From Lachnospiraceae bacterium (GTDB taxonomy: Bacteria > Bacillota > Clostridia > Lachnospirales > Lachnospiraceae): a stretch of 64,000 nt of DNA. Shown here one piece after another: positions 1-8,591 of the stretch. The stretch covers positions 27,968-91,967 of the forward strand of contig JAFXFO010000040.1 of assembly GCA_017520425.1 (NCBI GenBank). Direction: 5' to 3'. A program made the position numbers and the translations under genes. Under the pieces are notes generated by a model, which saw only the letters and a program-made list of their open reading frames with translations, was not told the origin of the DNA and ran no database searches. Positions within the stretch are counted from its first letter, which is position 1. Each line of letters opens with the position of its first letter.

Positions 1-585
1 AGCCTTACCGATGCGGCCATGGACAGTGCAGGAGAGGCTATATCCCTATGTATCACTATGGCGGGGGTGATGGCCCTTTGGATGGGGCTTATGAAAATTG
101 CTGAGGAGTCCGGCATGGTACAGAAAATGACAAAGGGGATTATGCCTTTTTTAAGGTGCCTTTTCCCGAGGATACCGAAAGGGCATAAATCCTTGGAATA
201 CATCGCCACCAATATGGTGACCAATATACTGGGGCTGGGCTGGGCTTGTATGCCGGCCGGGTTAAAGGCCATGGAGGAGCTGGCCAATCTGGAACGGGAG
301 CGGGGGAATCCGGAGTACTGCGACGGAGAGCATGAGATGTCTGAGGGAAAAAGCACGGAACTTCGGAGTCCACGTTCTGCCAGTGATGAGATGTGTATCT
401 TCCTGATAGTGAATATTTCCTCCCTGCAGCTGTTACCCATCAATATCATAGCCTACCGAAGTCAGTATGGTAGTGTGAATCCCATAGCTATCGTGGGGCC
501 GGCTATTTTAGCCACTGTTGCAAGTGCTCTGGTGGGTATTGTATTTTGTCTGGTAAAAAATGCAACTGCCCGCAGAAACAGTTGA
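1..585 (+). CDS. spmA: Spore maturation protein A (SpmA), 3' part
   Basis: The frame is open from base 1, so the gene starts upstream of the window and only its last 194 codons are visible. The protein is a nucleoside-recognition (Gate) domain membrane protein. It has a hydrophobic segment near the start (ITMAGVMALWMGLMKIAEESG), then the family-like stretch NMVTNILGLGWACMPAGLKA, and two C-terminal membrane segments. SpmA works with SpmB in spore core dehydration and maturation in Bacillus and Clostridia. The usual partner spmB is not the next gene but lies about 8 kb downstream at 8592. Family assignment is from motif recognition; a role in sporulation is inferred from the family. Confidence 0.8.
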   Translation, partial: SLTDAAMDSAGEAISLCITMAGVMALWMGLMKIAEESGMVQKMTKGIMPFLRCLFPRIPKGHKSLEYIATNMVTNILGLGWACMPAGLKAMEELANLERERGNPEYCDGEHEMSEGKSTELRSPRSASDEMCIFLIVNISSLQLLPINIIAYRSQYGSVNPIAIVGPAILATVASALVGIVFCLVKNATARRNS

Positions 586-610
586 CGGATGTGGGGGATT
601 TCAGTAAAAT
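582..610 (+). promoter_or_regulatory. Sigma-A-type promoter for the NSS transporter gene
   Basis: TTGACG (582-587) and TAAAAT (605-610) are separated by 17 bp. The -35 box overlaps the spmA stop codon. The transporter gene starts 64 bp downstream of the -10 box. Confidence 0.6.
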
Positions 611-673
611 GAATATGGTTACGGATGGTTGCATAAGCATCTGTCACGAAATTAATGAATTTGGAGAACATAT

Positions 674-2044
674 ATGAAAAGAGAAAGCTTGGGAAGCCGT
701 TTGGGCTTTATCCTTTTAAGTGCAGGCTGTGCCATCGGTATCGGTAATGTGTGGAAATTCCCTTATATGGCAGGTCAGTATGGTGGCGGTGCTTTTGTAC
801 TGGTTTATTTATTCTTTTTGGCAATTATGGGTATTCCTGTTATGACCATGGAATTTGCTATGGGTCGCGCCAGCCGTAAGAGTCCTGTTTGTATGTATCA
901 GGAGCTGGAGAAGAAGGGACAGAAGTGGCATATTCACGGTTATGCAGCCATGATCGGTAATTATTTGCTCATGATGTTTTATACCAGTGTAACCGCTTGG
1001 ATGCTGCAGTATTTTGTGAAGATGGTTACCGGCTCTTTTGCGGGCAAAGATTCCGCAGGTGTAGAAGCGGTGTTTAATAGCATGATGGGCGATGCAAAAA
1101 CCATGATTTTATATATGGGGATTGTAGTAGTCATCGGTTTCGGTGTCTGTGCCATTGGTTTGCAAAAGGGTCTGGAAAGAGTAACCAAGTATATGATGTT
1201 AGCACTTTTAGGCCTGATGATAGTTTTGGCTATAAACAGTATGTTTATGGAAGGCGGCTCAGAAGGTTTGAAATTCTATTTGCTGCCTGATTTCGGCCGA
1301 ATGGCAGATATCGGTGTGGGAGAGGTAATCGTAGGTGCTATGAACCAGGCCTTCTTTACATTGAGTCTGGGTATCGGTTCCATGGCTATTTTCGGAAGCT
1401 ATATTAACAAGGATCGCAGCCTTTTGGGTGAAGCAGTGAATGTAGGTATTTTAGATACTTGTGTAGCATTTTGTTCCGGATTGATTATTTTCCCGGCATG
1501 CTTTGCATTTGATGTGGAAGTAAGCAGCGGCCCCCCCTTGATTTTTATTACCTTGCCCAACATATTTAATGATTTTGCTGATGCAAAAGCAGGCATCTTC
1601 TGGGGCAGTATGTTCTTCCTGTTTATGTCCTTTGCGGCAATGTCCACTATTTTTGCGGTGTTTGAGAATATTCTTTCCTGTACCATGGACTTGACCGGTT
1701 GGAGCAGAAAGAAGGCTTGCCTTGTCAACGGTATTGCTATGTTTATACTGTCCATTCCCTGTATTCTGGGATTCAGCGTATGGAAGGATGTTCAGATTGC
1801 AGGCAAGGGTATCATGGATATGGAGGACTTCGTGGTTAGTAATCTGTTACTGCCCATCGGTTCTTTGTTGTTTGTACTTTTCTGTACCACCCGTTATGGA
1901 TGGGGCTGGGAGAAATTCCTGGCAGAAGCCAATGAAGGTAAGGGTCTGAAGGTGGCAAAGTGGATGCGTCCTTACATGACTTTCGTACTTCCGGTTATAA
2001 TATTAGTGTTATTAATTGTGGGACTTATTCCCAGCAAAGGTTAA
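674..2044 (+). CDS. Sodium-dependent transporter, NSS (SNF) family
   Basis: A 456-residue polytopic membrane protein of the neurotransmitter:sodium symporter family (LeuT fold), which imports amino acids or related solutes with Na+. The N-terminal family signature is present: GSRLGFILLSAGCAIGIGNV followed by WKFPY and a glycine-rich stretch (residues about 6-35). This forms the unwound TM1 substrate/Na+ site in LeuT. About eleven to twelve hydrophobic segments follow. The length is normal for bacterial NSS proteins. It has its own promoter overlapping the end of spmA. The substrate cannot be told from sequence. Confidence 0.9.
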   Translation: MKRESLGSRLGFILLSAGCAIGIGNVWKFPYMAGQYGGGAFVLVYLFFLAIMGIPVMTMEFAMGRASRKSPVCMYQELEKKGQKWHIHGYAAMIGNYLLMMFYTSVTAWMLQYFVKMVTGSFAGKDSAGVEAVFNSMMGDAKTMILYMGIVVVIGFGVCAIGLQKGLERVTKYMMLALLGLMIVLAINSMFMEGGSEGLKFYLLPDFGRMADIGVGEVIVGAMNQAFFTLSLGIGSMAIFGSYINKDRSLLGEAVNVGILDTCVAFCSGLIIFPACFAFDVEVSSGPPLIFITLPNIFNDFADAKAGIFWGSMFFLFMSFAAMSTIFAVFENILSCTMDLTGWSRKKACLVNGIAMFILSIPCILGFSVWKDVQIAGKGIMDMEDFVVSNLLLPIGSLLFVLFCTTRYGWGWEKFLAEANEGKGLKVAKWMRPYMTFVLPVIILVLLIVGLIPSKG

Positions 2045-2062
2045 TTTATGGTTGAAGAATTG

Positions 2063-2090
2063 CAAGAGGGTGCTGATTGGCATCCTCTTG
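2063..2090 (+). other. Stem-loop between transporter and cysteine desulfurase genes
   Basis: CAAGAGG (2063-2069) pairs with CCTCTTG (2084-2090), extended inward by a G-T and two further pairs to about 10 bp with an 8-nt loop. There is no T-run after it, so it is not a convincing intrinsic terminator. It could be an attenuator or an mRNA-stabilising hairpin. Confidence 0.35.
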
Positions 2091-2117
2091 TTGAACTATA
2101 GGAGTTGTGCGACATTT

Positions 2118-3302
2118 ATGAAAAGAATCATCTATTTAGACAATGCAGCCACCACCAAAATCCATCCGCAGGTGCTGGAGGAAATGATGCCCTATTTGCA
2201 GGAAAGCTACGGCAATCCGGCGGCTATTTATTCTCTGGCAGGGCAGTCTGCCAAGGGTGTAGCAAAAGCAAGGGATCAGGTGGCCAAACTGATCAATGCC
2301 CGCAGGGAGGATATTTATTTTACCGGCGGAGGAAGTGAATCCGACAACTGGGCCATCAAGGCGGTTGCAGAAAGCTTTGCCCATAAGGGAAAGCATATTA
2401 TCACCACCAAAATTGAACATCATGCAGTGCTTCACAGCTGCGAATATCTGGAGAAAAGAGGGTATCAGGTGACCTATGTGGATGTGGATTCGGAAGGTTT
2501 TGTGAGTCCGGAAAGCATCCGGGCGGCCATCCGCCCGGATACCACATTAATCTCCGTTATGGCTGCCAACAATGAAATAGGCACCATACAGCCAATCGCA
2601 GAAATCAGCAAGGTAGCCCATGAAAAGGGTATTCTTTTCCACGTGGACGGTGTACAGGCAGTTGGTCATATTCCCATGGATGTGGAGGAAATGGAGATTG
2701 ATTTACTTAGTATCAGCGGCCATAAGCTTCATGGGCCAAAGGGCATCGGCGCCCTTTATATCCGTAAGAATGTAAAGCTCTCCTCCTTCCTGCACGGAGG
2801 TGCCCAGGAGCGCCACCGTCGGGCCGGAACCCATAATGTGCCTGCTATCGTAGGCTTTGGAAAGGCGGAGGAGATGGCGGGAGAGAATATGTCGGAAAAA
2901 ATGGACAAGGTAGCGCAGCTAAGAGATTATTTGATTGACCGTGTAATGAAAGAGATTCCTTATGTACGACTGAATGGTAGTAGGGAGAGTCGTCTGCCGG
3001 GGAATGCCAGCTTCTGCTTCTCCTTTATCGAAGGAGAAAGCCTGCTGATTCTTTTGGACCAGAAGGGAATCTGTGGGTCCGGCGGCTCTGCCTGTACCAC
3101 AGGTGCAGTGGACCCTTCCCATGTGCTGATGGCTATCGGAGTGCCGCCTGAAGTGGCCAAGGGCGTGGTGCGTTTAACCCTTTCTGAGTATACCACCAAG
3201 GAAGAAATCGACCTGGCGGTGGATGCACTGAAGGAGAATCTGGAGAGACTGCGTAGCATGTCCGTGGAGTACGAGCAGTATTTGAAGCGGATGAAAAAGT
3301 AA
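2118..3302 (+). CDS. Cysteine desulfurase (NifS/IscS-like)
   Basis: A 394-residue PLP enzyme that removes sulfur from cysteine as an enzyme-bound persulfide for Fe-S clusters, thiolated tRNA or other sulfur acceptors. It begins with the class V aminotransferase signature IYLDNAATTKIHPQVLEEM. It has the PLP-lysine region SISGHKLHGPKGIGAL (about residues 200-215) and the catalytic cysteine loop GSGGSACTTGAVDPSHV near residue 325. The ATG at 2118 is chosen because the homologous start MKRIIYLDNAATT lies there; the frame is open further upstream into the end of the transporter gene. No iscU, iscR or thiI neighbour is present, so the acceptor pathway is open. Confidence 0.92.
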   Translation: MKRIIYLDNAATTKIHPQVLEEMMPYLQESYGNPAAIYSLAGQSAKGVAKARDQVAKLINARREDIYFTGGGSESDNWAIKAVAESFAHKGKHIITTKIEHHAVLHSCEYLEKRGYQVTYVDVDSEGFVSPESIRAAIRPDTTLISVMAANNEIGTIQPIAEISKVAHEKGILFHVDGVQAVGHIPMDVEEMEIDLLSISGHKLHGPKGIGALYIRKNVKLSSFLHGGAQERHRRAGTHNVPAIVGFGKAEEMAGENMSEKMDKVAQLRDYLIDRVMKEIPYVRLNGSRESRLPGNASFCFSFIEGESLLILLDQKGICGSGGSACTTGAVDPSHVLMAIGVPPEVAKGVVRLTLSEYTTKEEIDLAVDALKENLERLRSMSVEYEQYLKRMKK

Positions 3303-3377
3303 AAAGATGGAGAAGATGGGACTATTAGTAAGTCCCGGAAATGGTTAACGGGTAATATAGAAATTTTTAAGATAAAA

Positions 3378-3432
3378 CCGGACAAGACATAATTGTCTGG
3401 TGGAAAATACGTCATTTCTCACTTTATGACGT
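3378..3432 (+). promoter_or_regulatory. Two hairpins/dyads upstream of the XRE regulator gene
   Basis: CCGGACAA (3378-3385) pairs with TTGTCTGG (3393-3400), and ACGTCAT (3409-3415) pairs with ATGACGT (3426-3432). A related TGATGTCATAA follows a few bases later. The dyads lie just upstream of a helix-turn-helix gene and could be its operator sites, or a leftover terminator of the upstream gene. Only the symmetry is directly visible. Confidence 0.35.
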
Positions 3433-3483
3433 GGTTTTCTGATGTCATAATTGTAATAATAAACAACGAAAGGAGAAAACAAA

Positions 3484-3981
3484 ATGATAGACCAGATAAA
3501 AATAGGTGCTTTTCTAAGAGAATTACGTAAAGAAAAGGAACTAACACAAGAACAATTAGCAGAGAAATTTGGTGTATCTTCCCGAAGTGTGTCTCGTTGG
3601 GAAAATGGTAATACTATGCCGGAATTAGGAATTTTGGTCGAATTGGCAGATTACTATGAAGTTGACATTAAAGAAATAATTGAAGGTGAAAGGAAAAGTG
3701 AGATTATGGAAAAAAAAGAAAAGGATACTTTACGAAAGGTTGCGGATTATGCAGAAGCTGAAAAGAAATTAGTAGTGAAACGTAGATGCATAGTTACATT
3801 TGTAGGTACATTCATGTTTATGTTGAGTATTATGATTGGATACATCGTATTCCCTGGATTGTCGGAAGAAAGTTTTTTGAGAAGTGATGGTTTATGGTTA
3901 GGCATAGGAGTTATAGGACTGGTTCTTTTGTGGGGAATAGTAATTCGTGAAAATCGTAAAAATTCTAATCAAAACATGTAA
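3484..3981 (+). CDS. XRE-family transcriptional regulator with membrane anchor
   Basis: A 165-residue protein with an N-terminal Cro/CI helix-turn-helix (about residues 7-62; LTQEQLAEKFGVSSRSVSRW and ENGNTMPELGIL). A charged linker follows, then two hydrophobic segments near residues 100-120 and 135-152. This layout is common in Firmicutes XRE regulators tethered to the membrane. A good Shine-Dalgarno (AAAGGAG) lies 6-8 nt before the ATG. The AT-rich codon use differs from the cysteine desulfurase gene next door, which hints at separate acquisition. No target genes are evident apart from possible self-regulation through the dyads upstream. Confidence 0.8.
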   Translation: MIDQIKIGAFLRELRKEKELTQEQLAEKFGVSSRSVSRWENGNTMPELGILVELADYYEVDIKEIIEGERKSEIMEKKEKDTLRKVADYAEAEKKLVVKRRCIVTFVGTFMFMLSIMIGYIVFPGLSEESFLRSDGLWLGIGVIGLVLLWGIVIRENRKNSNQNM

Positions 3982-4040
3982 TTAGGATTCCTTTTAATAG
4001 GATTATGATTTTCCCTATAGACCGTCAAAATCAGACAAAA

Positions 4041-4136
4041 AATAGGCAATTAGGAACATAATTTCCGCCAAGCAAGGCTCTATCAAATGAGCGAGAGTGC
4101 CCTGCGGCAGGATGTTATGCTTCTAATTGCCTTTTG
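4041..4136 (+). repeat. Dispersed structured element, copy A (short form)
   Basis: A 96-bp inverted-repeat element. Its outer arms AGGCAATTAG..ACATAAT (4044-4062) and ATGTTATG..CTAATTGCCT (4112-4132) are complementary. Near the 3' arm it carries the conserved core TGAGCGAGAGTGCCCTGCGG. It is closest to copy D at 55721-55811. Both lack the central part found in copies B, C and E. It lies between convergent genes, the XRE regulator and the DHHW gene, so it may double as a terminator for one or both. Confidence 0.75.
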
Positions 4137-4176
4137 AGTATCCAATCAATCCAAATAAGGAAATTCTGACTGCCCA

Positions 4177-5283
4177 TTATTTAAACGACGTACTGCTGTT
4201 CAGCACCAGCGTGCTATACAGGAACAGTACATCCTGGTCCTTGAATTTGATAAAGCCGCCCAACATTCCGGAATTGATATAGCGGATATCTACCAGGGTT
4301 ACCTTGCTGTAGCCGGTGGCAAGAAGGGGCACCATGGAGCTGCCGAAGGAGTCTCGGAATACAATAAGCTCCTTGGAGGTCAGGGCGTTTGGATTCTCGA
4401 TGGTCACCAAGGCACTGTTACCGCAGAGGAACAATTCGTAAGGATCCTTGGAGGTGGCCTTGGACAAATCATACATAGGGGTCACCACCGGCATACCGGT
4501 GTCATAATTGGTCACCACACAGCTTTCCAAAATACTGTTAGTCAGATACTTGATTTTATCCGGCTTTAGGGGTAGGGCCAGCTGTCCGTAATATACACCG
4601 TAGAAATCTTCCGTCACTTCCTTGGTCTCGTACTCTGTGGAAATGGGCACACCCATGCCACTGGCCAGGATCCCAGCAGCAGACAGGAGATTTTCCTGCT
4701 TCCAGTGGGTATCCGTGTAGTAATAATCCTCCAACTTCAGGCTGTCAAACAAATCCAGATATTGGAACTGAGGAAGCTGTTCCGTCAGGGAGGAAGCCAG
4801 CTTAGAGTAGTCCATGGACAATCTGCCGCTATTCGTTCCTGCAAAGTAGTTTTTATCCGGTACGATGGACAGGAAAATGTTCGTGTCCGTACCCTGTAGA
4901 TACTTTTCATAAATACTTGTGAATTTTTTTGCTGCATTATCAATCATGGGCTGGGACAAGGGGTATTCCGCCTTTATCACATAGCCGTCTTTTATAAACA
5001 AATCATTGATTTCCTTCTCCCGAAACAGATACAGGGTAGAGAAGCTTTTGACCCCTCGGAAGGTATCCCTCATAGGGAATTGGTCCAGGGTGTAGGTTTC
5101 AAAATCCTTCATGAATCGTCCGGACAAAATCGTTTCTTTGCTTAGTTCCGGAAACTTGGCCAATGCACGTCTTTCGCTGTCAGAATACTCCTTGGCAGGC
5201 TTAAACCAGCAGACCAAAGAGAGAATCAGAAGTATCCCGCCCATCAGGAAGACAATGATTTTGTTTTTCGCATTTTCTTTCAT
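4177..5283 (-). CDS. DHHW-family (AlgX/AlgJ-like) polysaccharide acetylation protein
   Basis: A 368-residue protein with an N-terminal membrane anchor (residues about 9-27) and an extracytoplasmic SGNH/AlgX-like domain. The family motif appears as DTHW (residues 191-194), and a second motif FRDSFGSSMVPLL lies near residue 315. In alginate and cellulose acetylation systems such proteins work beside an MBOAT acyltransferase to place acetyl groups on an exported polymer. An MBOAT gene lies 12 bp upstream in the same direction, which fits. The target polymer is unknown. It is the last gene of the presumed ECF-sigma operon. Confidence 0.82.
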   Translation of the reverse strand: MKENAKNKIIVFLMGGILLILSLVCWFKPAKEYSDSERRALAKFPELSKETILSGRFMKDFETYTLDQFPMRDTFRGVKSFSTLYLFREKEINDLFIKDGYVIKAEYPLSQPMIDNAAKKFTSIYEKYLQGTDTNIFLSIVPDKNYFAGTNSGRLSMDYSKLASSLTEQLPQFQYLDLFDSLKLEDYYYTDTHWKQENLLSAAGILASGMGVPISTEYETKEVTEDFYGVYYGQLALPLKPDKIKYLTNSILESCVVTNYDTGMPVVTPMYDLSKATSKDPYELFLCGNSALVTIENPNALTSKELIVFRDSFGSSMVPLLATGYSKVTLVDIRYINSGMLGGFIKFKDQDVLFLYSTLVLNSSTSFK

Positions 5284-5295
5284 CTGTCTGCCCTC

Positions 5296-6702
5296 CTAGA
5301 ATCTGAAATATAAGAATGGATTGAAGGAACCATCCACCAAATAAGAGGTTACCAGCAACAAAAGTACCAAAGGGAATAACAGCTCAGCCACACTCATGAT
5401 ACCGGAAACAACAGGCTTTTCGGAGGCATGAAGTTTGGTAACAACCATTTTGGGCAACGGAGTGCTGCCAATAACGGACAGTAGCAAAATAAATCCGAAG
5501 CTGCGTAAATAGTACACAAATTCCCCGGAAATAAGAGGGTAACTACCTGCGCCAAACATGGCACCCAGGTAAGTGACTGCTTCCTTCACATCCGTAGCAT
5601 TAAACAATACGAAGCCAAACATGACAATCAACATTACATAAATATGTCGCAAGAAGGAAGCTTTGTCCAGGTATTTGCCAAGGAACAGCTTTTCTATCAC
5701 CAGGAATGCTGCATACAAAAGTCCCCAGAGGATAAAGTTCCAAGAGGCACCATGCCAGAAGCCGGTGAGCATCCATACCACCAGAATATTAAAGAACCAG
5801 CGGGGCTTGGATACCCGGTTGCCGCCTAAAGGAATATATACATAGTCCCTGAACCAGGAACCTAAGGACATATGCCAGCGACGCCAAAATTCCGTGATGC
5901 TCTTGGAAATATAGGGGTAGTTGAAGTTTTCGATAAAGTCAAAGCCGAAGATTTTACCCAGACCGATAGCCATGTCACTATAGCCTGAGAAGTCAAAGTA
6001 TATATGCAAAGTAAAGCTGATGGCATAGAGCCAGAAGAACAAAACGGACTTGTCCGGAGAGGCTCTGAAAATATCGCAAAGCTCGCCTAAGAGATTGGCC
6101 AGCAATATTTTCTTGGAAAGACCAATCATAAAACGATTGATGCCATAAGCACATTTTTCAAAGGAATGGGTACGTTGCTCCAACTGAGCGGCGATATCGC
6201 TGTAACGTACAATGGGGCCTGCAATCAGCTGGGGGAACATAGCAATGTAGGCACCGAAGTTAATAATGTTTTTCTGAGCCGGTACAGTGCCGCGATACAC
6301 ATCCACCAGGTAGCTGAGCAGCTGGAAGGTATAGAAGCTGATACCGATGGGAAGGGCAATTTTCAGCAGGGGAATGGACAGTCCGGTCACTGCATTCAAA
6401 TTGGTGATAAAAAAGTCCACATACTTAAAATAGCCCAGCATAGCCACACTACTGAGTAAGGACAGAATAAAAAACACCTTAGAAAGGCCTTTCCCGCGAA
6501 AGGCCTCTATAAGGCGTCCAAATACGTATCCTGCCACGATGGCAATGCCCATAATAATAACATACCTTGGCTCTCCCCAGCCGTAGAAGAACAGGCTGGA
6601 AAGAAGCAATACTAAGTTTTTCAGTTTAGAGGGTACCGCAAAGTAAAGAATCAGTACCACAGGCAAAAAATAGTATAAAAAGGGGATACTGGAAAATAAC
6701 AT
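5296..6702 (-). CDS. MBOAT-family O-acyltransferase (AlgI/DltB-like)
   Basis: A 468-residue polytopic membrane protein. It carries the MBOAT signatures FWRRWHMSLGSWFRDYVYIP and TGFWHGASWNFILWGLLYA; the latter has the conserved catalytic histidine. It would pass acyl (probably acetyl) groups across the membrane for O-acylation of a cell-surface or secreted polymer, together with the DHHW protein encoded 12 bp downstream. The length is normal for the AlgI type. It is not part of a dlt operon (no dltA, dltC or dltD nearby), so polysaccharide acetylation is more likely than D-alanylation. Confidence 0.9.
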   Translation of the reverse strand: MLFSSIPFLYYFLPVVLILYFAVPSKLKNLVLLLSSLFFYGWGEPRYVIIMGIAIVAGYVFGRLIEAFRGKGLSKVFFILSLLSSVAMLGYFKYVDFFITNLNAVTGLSIPLLKIALPIGISFYTFQLLSYLVDVYRGTVPAQKNIINFGAYIAMFPQLIAGPIVRYSDIAAQLEQRTHSFEKCAYGINRFMIGLSKKILLANLLGELCDIFRASPDKSVLFFWLYAISFTLHIYFDFSGYSDMAIGLGKIFGFDFIENFNYPYISKSITEFWRRWHMSLGSWFRDYVYIPLGGNRVSKPRWFFNILVVWMLTGFWHGASWNFILWGLLYAAFLVIEKLFLGKYLDKASFLRHIYVMLIVMFGFVLFNATDVKEAVTYLGAMFGAGSYPLISGEFVYYLRSFGFILLLSVIGSTPLPKMVVTKLHASEKPVVSGIMSVAELLFPLVLLLLVTSYLVDGSFNPFLYFRF

Positions 6703-6740
6703 TTTAGTTACCTCGATTTGTAATTAATAGTTATTGATAA

Positions 6741-7340
6741 TTACTGCTCCAAGGTGAGGGGGCTCATCAGGAAGAATACCTTGTCACCGCTTACTTCTAC
6801 GATGGTTTCGTCTGCGGTAACACAAATCTGCCAACCAGGATTTGCATTGTCCTTCAAACCGGTTACAAACGCGTCAACATCCGCACCTTCGGGAAGGTCG
6901 AAGATATAGCCAACGAATGCGATGGAACCCATCATAGGACCAAACATAGCGCCCTTTTCAAAGCCGGTTACTTCATAGTTGTCAAAGCCTGATAATAAGC
7001 CGGGTTCTACTTCCATAGCACCACCCATGAACTGGATCATTTCATGTCCGATTAAGGTTTCAGCCATGGTGTAAGCATCGGTAGAAGCATCCATTGCCTT
7101 AAACTCACCAAGTAAGGTCTGACCAAGAGAGTCGCCGCTTACTGCGCCCTGGTTAGCATCCTCTTCAGGTGCTTCAGTTGCTTCGGGAGCCTCAGTTGCT
7201 TCAGGTGCATCGGTAGCTGCAGGAGCTTCGGTTGCTACAGGAGCTTCTGTAGATTCAGGGGTGGGTTCTTCCTTGCTGCCGCAAGCAGTCATGGAAAATG
7301 CTAAGGTTAATGCTAATACGGTTAATACTAATTTCTTCAT
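6741..7340 (-). CDS. Putative lipoprotein with TEAP-rich linker
   Basis: A 199-residue protein with a lipoprotein-like signal peptide (hydrophobic residues 4-18 and lipobox-like SMTACGSK, Cys20). A low-complexity linker follows (residues about 27-60, repeats of EAPEATEAP type), then a globular domain of about 130 residues that I do not recognise. The domain is acidic and ends in a short beta-like segment (VFFLMSPLTLEQ). It lies between the anti-sigma-like gene (21-bp gap) and the MBOAT gene (38-bp gap) in one transcription direction. That suggests a surface role tied to the same sigma-controlled envelope response. Confidence 0.7.
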   Translation of the reverse strand: MKKLVLTVLALTLAFSMTACGSKEEPTPESTEAPVATEAPAATDAPEATEAPEATEAPEEDANQGAVSGDSLGQTLLGEFKAMDASTDAYTMAETLIGHEMIQFMGGAMEVEPGLLSGFDNYEVTGFEKGAMFGPMMGSIAFVGYIFDLPEGADVDAFVTGLKDNANPGWQICVTADETIVEVSGDKVFFLMSPLTLEQ

Positions 7341-7361
7341 AATTTTTCTCCTTAAAATCTT

Positions 7362-7892
7362 TTATTGTTTTTCGCAGCGGATAGAAAAGCTGCCATCGTT
7401 TACGAGGTACTGTAAAGAAACATCATAGGTCTCATCTTCTGTCTGAAGGGACAATTCAAATGAGGTATCTTCATAAGGAATATTTACTGTCCACAAAAGG
7501 CTTCCGTCCTCCGTAATGATAGCCTCTCCCTGAACGGATAGGATTTTCGCCGTCTGATTCAGAGAAAGCGTCACTGTATAGGTGGCAGGCTCCAAAGAGA
7601 CGGTCCGAACCATGGGATTGGCTTGTGCCTGCTCAGTGGCAGAAAGCATCCTGTATTCGGAAGTGAGCGGCGCGTCCTGAGCTTGGATAAGAAGCGGGTC
7701 CTTACGGTTCAGGGCAAATGCACCGATTAACAAAAGCAGACAGGCTGCAATCGGAGCCAGACGCAAGGTGGCCTTTTGCCAGGAAAAGCTTGTAGCAGTT
7801 TCCTGCTTGGCGCAAGCCTCCAAAACTCTTTGCTTGAGCTCGGCAGGTGCTTTTATTTGATTGTAGCTTTGCACTTGTGCGTGCTCAAACAT
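7362..7892 (-). CDS. Putative membrane anti-sigma factor
   Basis: A 176-residue protein with one membrane segment (APIAACLLLLIGAFALN, about residues 50-66). It has a short cytoplasmic N-terminus containing a helical APAELKQRVLEACAKQ stretch, and an extracytoplasmic part of about 105 residues that looks beta-rich. Its position 3 bp after an ECF sigma gene, and this topology, are typical of anti-sigma factors that hold the sigma at the membrane. No zinc-binding ZAS motif (HxxxCxxC) is visible, so it would be a non-canonical anti-sigma. The function is inferred mainly from context. Confidence 0.6.
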   Translation of the reverse strand: MFEHAQVQSYNQIKAPAELKQRVLEACAKQETATSFSWQKATLRLAPIAACLLLLIGAFALNRKDPLLIQAQDAPLTSEYRMLSATEQAQANPMVRTVSLEPATYTVTLSLNQTAKILSVQGEAIITEDGSLLWTVNIPYEDTSFELSLQTEDETYDVSLQYLVNDGSFSIRCEKQ

Positions 7893-7895
7893 AGG

Positions 7896-8390
7896 TTACT
7901 CCTCCGTCAATTTTTCTTCCAACATCTTGCGTGCACGGGACAGGCGCATTTTCACGGCGGATTGTCCGATTCGTAAGGAACCGGCAATCTCTTCCACGGA
8001 AAAGCCTTCCAGATAATGCAGAATCACTACGATTCGGAATTTCTCAGGTAGCAGTGCCAGTGTCTGCATCAGATGAAGGGCTTCTTCATCCTGCACATTG
8101 GTACATGCTGCCAAATCCTCGATTTCGTGAAGGGGGGTGTAGGACCGGATGTTCCTGCGCCTCAGATGGTCATGACATTGATTTACGGCTACCCGGATAA
8201 ACCAGGCTTTTTCGTGAGCCTCATCCGTAAACTGGGGAGGCTTGGCAAAGTATTTGCAAAAGACCTCCTGTACCACATCCTCGGCATCCTCCCGATTCTG
8301 CATATGCGACAGCGCCAGATGGTAGAGCATGTCAGCATACTTATCATATGCAATTGTTAATAAGGTATTCCCAGAATCGATACTACTCAA
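7896..8390 (-). CDS. ECF (sigma-70 family) RNA polymerase sigma factor
   Basis: A 164-residue ECF sigma factor. Region 2 is seen at YADMLYHLALSHMQNREDAE and DVVQEVFCKYF. Region 4 is seen at LPEKFRIVVILHYLEGFSVE and EIAGSLRIGQSAVKMRLSRA. It directs RNA polymerase to a small regulon. A TTG start at 8390 is preferred because AAAGGA lies 6 nt before it and it gives a normal ECF N-terminus; an ATG 48 nt upstream is possible. It is the first gene of a probable five-gene operon ending in the acetylation genes. An ECF-like promoter lies just upstream, suggesting self-activation. Confidence 0.9.
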   Translation of the reverse strand: MSSIDSGNTLLTIAYDKYADMLYHLALSHMQNREDAEDVVQEVFCKYFAKPPQFTDEAHEKAWFIRVAVNQCHDHLRRRNIRSYTPLHEIEDLAACTNVQDEEALHLMQTLALLPEKFRIVVILHYLEGFSVEEIAGSLRIGQSAVKMRLSRARKMLEEKLTEE

Positions 8391-8412
8391 TTTGATTCCT
8401 TTCTGATAACAA

Positions 8413-8439
8413 AACGCATGGAAAATGCATTTGGTCACA
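8413..8439 (-). promoter_or_regulatory. Putative ECF-type promoter of the sigma operon
   Basis: Reading the minus strand, TGTGACC (8433-8439) is followed after 16 nt by CGTT (8413-8416). A -35 with an AC/ACC core and a CGT-type -10 at 16-17 bp are typical of ECF-dependent promoters. It lies 23 bp upstream of the TTG start of the sigma gene. This is inference from pattern only. Confidence 0.4.
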
Positions 8440-8591
8440 TTTTTTTGAAAAAAATTAAAAAATATTTTTGGCTATTGATAGGATACTACAAAAATCCATT
8501 ATTATCAATTGTCATAGTGTGAAATATGAGTAAAGGAATATCTGCACATATTCGTACATAAAGTAATAGAAATAAATGCGGCTGGTGTTCC

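Noticed and set aside
7140-7260. DNA-level tandem repeat in the lipoprotein gene
   Set aside because: The repetition follows from the TEAP-type low-complexity protein linker, a common feature also seen in the genes at 55106 and 60682.
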